The notes under the pieces are model-generated. The model was not told the origin of the DNA and searched no databases. It saw only the letters and a program-made list of their open reading frames with translations. The position numbers and the translations under genes are program-made. From an uncultured beta proteobacterium (GTDB lineage Bacteria; Pseudomonadota; Gammaproteobacteria; Burkholderiales; Burkholderiaceae_C): 7,368 nucleotides of DNA. Of this stretch, positions 6,941-7,368 are shown one piece after another. The first letter of the stretch is position 1. Each line of letters opens with the position of its first letter. Where the stretch lies: contig CAISLL010000030.1 in assembly GCA_903886165.1 (NCBI GenBank), positions 1 to 7,368 of the forward strand, read 5' to 3'.

Positions 6941-6946
6941 TACAAT
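6941..6946 (+). promoter_or_regulatory. Putative -10 element of dcd
   Basis: TACAAT sits 26 bases before the dcd ATG, which would place transcription start near 6953 and leave a leader of about 20 bases containing the ribosome binding site. TACAAT is a common -10 form in Burkholderiales. The best -35 candidate, TTGGCA at 6922-6927, is only 13 bases away, shorter than the usual 16-18, so the -35 remains unassigned. Confidence 0.5.
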
Positions 6947-6957
6947 CCACCAACCTT

Positions 6958-6962
6958 AGGAG
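6958..6962 (+). promoter_or_regulatory. ribosome binding site of dcd
   Basis: AGGAG lies 10 bases before the ATG at 6973. It is the strongest Shine-Dalgarno in the window and fixes the dcd start. Confidence 0.75.
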
Positions 6963-6972
6963 TTGAGTTTCC

Positions 6973-7368
6973 ATGACCATCAAAAGCGACAAATGGATCC
7001 GCCGCATGGCTGAGCAGCACGGCATGATCGAGCCCTTTGAGCCTGGCCAGATTCGCCAGAATGCTGCCGGTCAAAAAATTGTCAGCTACGGCACCAGCAG
7101 TTACGGCTACGACATCCGTTGCGCGCCTGAATTCAAGGTTTTTACCAACATCCACAGCACCGTGGTTGACCCAAAAAACTTTGACGAAAAGAGCTTCGTT
7201 GACTTCAATGACGACGTGTGCATCATTCCTCCCAACAGCTTTGCGCTGGCGCGCACCGTCGAATACTTTCGCATCCCGCGCAACGTGCTGACCATCTGCC
7301 TGGGCAAAAGCACTTACGCGCGCTGCGGCATCATCGTCAATGTGACCCCGTTCGAGCCTGAGTGGGAA
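6973..7368 (+). CDS. dcd: dCTP deaminase, 3'-truncated
   Basis: Soluble trimeric enzyme that deaminates dCTP to dUTP, feeding dUMP and thus thymidylate synthesis. The first 132 codons are present; family members are about 188-193 residues, so roughly the last 56 lie beyond the right edge. Visible signatures are MTIKSDKWIRRMA at the start, SYGTSSYGYDIR (38-49), VDPKNFDEKSF (65-75), IPPNSFALART (85-95) and GKSTYARCGIIVNVTPFEPEWE (from 111; two blocks, GKSTYAR and VNVTPFEP, are the key ones). Ser113 and Arg117 correspond to the conserved Ser111 and Arg115 of the E. coli enzyme. The catalytic Glu (E. coli Glu138) would fall just past the window. The gene has its own ribosome binding site and -10 element, so it is independent of the purine genes. 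The assignment is secure despite the truncation. Confidence 0.96.
   Translation, partial: MTIKSDKWIRRMAEQHGMIEPFEPGQIRQNAAGQKIVSYGTSSYGYDIRCAPEFKVFTNIHSTVVDPKNFDEKSFVDFNDDVCIIPPNSFALARTVEYFRIPRNVLTICLGKSTYARCGIIVNVTPFEPEWE

Larger units (their letters stand above)
6669..6972. other. Structured intergenic region before dcd
   Basis: These 304 bp lack a convincing gene. The part from about 6690 to 6860 is visibly AT-richer than the flanking genes and uses triplets such as TTA and ATA that are uncommon in them. It holds a near-palindrome (6724-6740), a 10-bp perfect stem (6760-6784) and a 9-bp inverted repeat with arms at 6790-6798 and 6861-6869. The last 35 bases carry the dcd promoter element and ribosome binding site. 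A start-less open frame at 6720-6959 encodes a CxxC-x9-CxxC pattern. The region could be terminator and promoter DNA, a small RNA gene, or the remnant of a lost gene. Confidence 0.6.

Overview
The window looks like a chromosomal segment of a Gram-negative, GC-rich betaproteobacterium, most likely Burkholderiales near Comamonadaceae (Rhodoferax/Polaromonas type). This placement is inferred from protein flavour, codon choice, a TACAAT-type -10 element and the style of the dcd start. No search was run, so the genus is not established. All six genes lie on the + strand. No tRNA, rRNA, CRISPR array, insertion sequence or phage gene was seen.

Layout: (1) 3-1526, a CHASE2-transmembrane-class III nucleotidyl cyclase, cut by the left edge and predicted to make cAMP. 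(2) 1548-3191, a soluble GAF-HD-GYP protein predicted to be a c-di-GMP phosphodiesterase, only 21 bp downstream and therefore probably cotranscribed. (3) 3224-4264, an adenosine-deaminase-family enzyme whose sequence fits the adenine deaminase subgroup. (4) 4364-5692, guanine deaminase (guaD). (5) 5763-6668, a ten-helix EamA/DMT transporter. (6) 6669-6972, a 304-bp non-coding gap that is visibly AT-richer and holds three inverted repeats plus the dcd promoter and ribosome binding site. (7) 6973-7368, the first 132 codons of dcd (dCTP deaminase), cut by the right edge.

How the genes fit together: the first two form a second-messenger pair, with a periplasmic CHASE2 sensor driving cyclic nucleotide synthesis next to a GAF-gated c-di-GMP hydrolase. 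The next two form a purine-base salvage/catabolism pair (adenine to hypoxanthine, guanine to xanthine), followed by a small-molecule permease that could serve the same pathway, although its substrate cannot be read from sequence. dcd is a housekeeping pyrimidine gene with its own promoter.

Most of the window is recognisable biology. The least explained parts are the cyclase/HD-GYP pairing, the insertion of about 115 residues inside the HD-GYP domain, and the structured gap before dcd.
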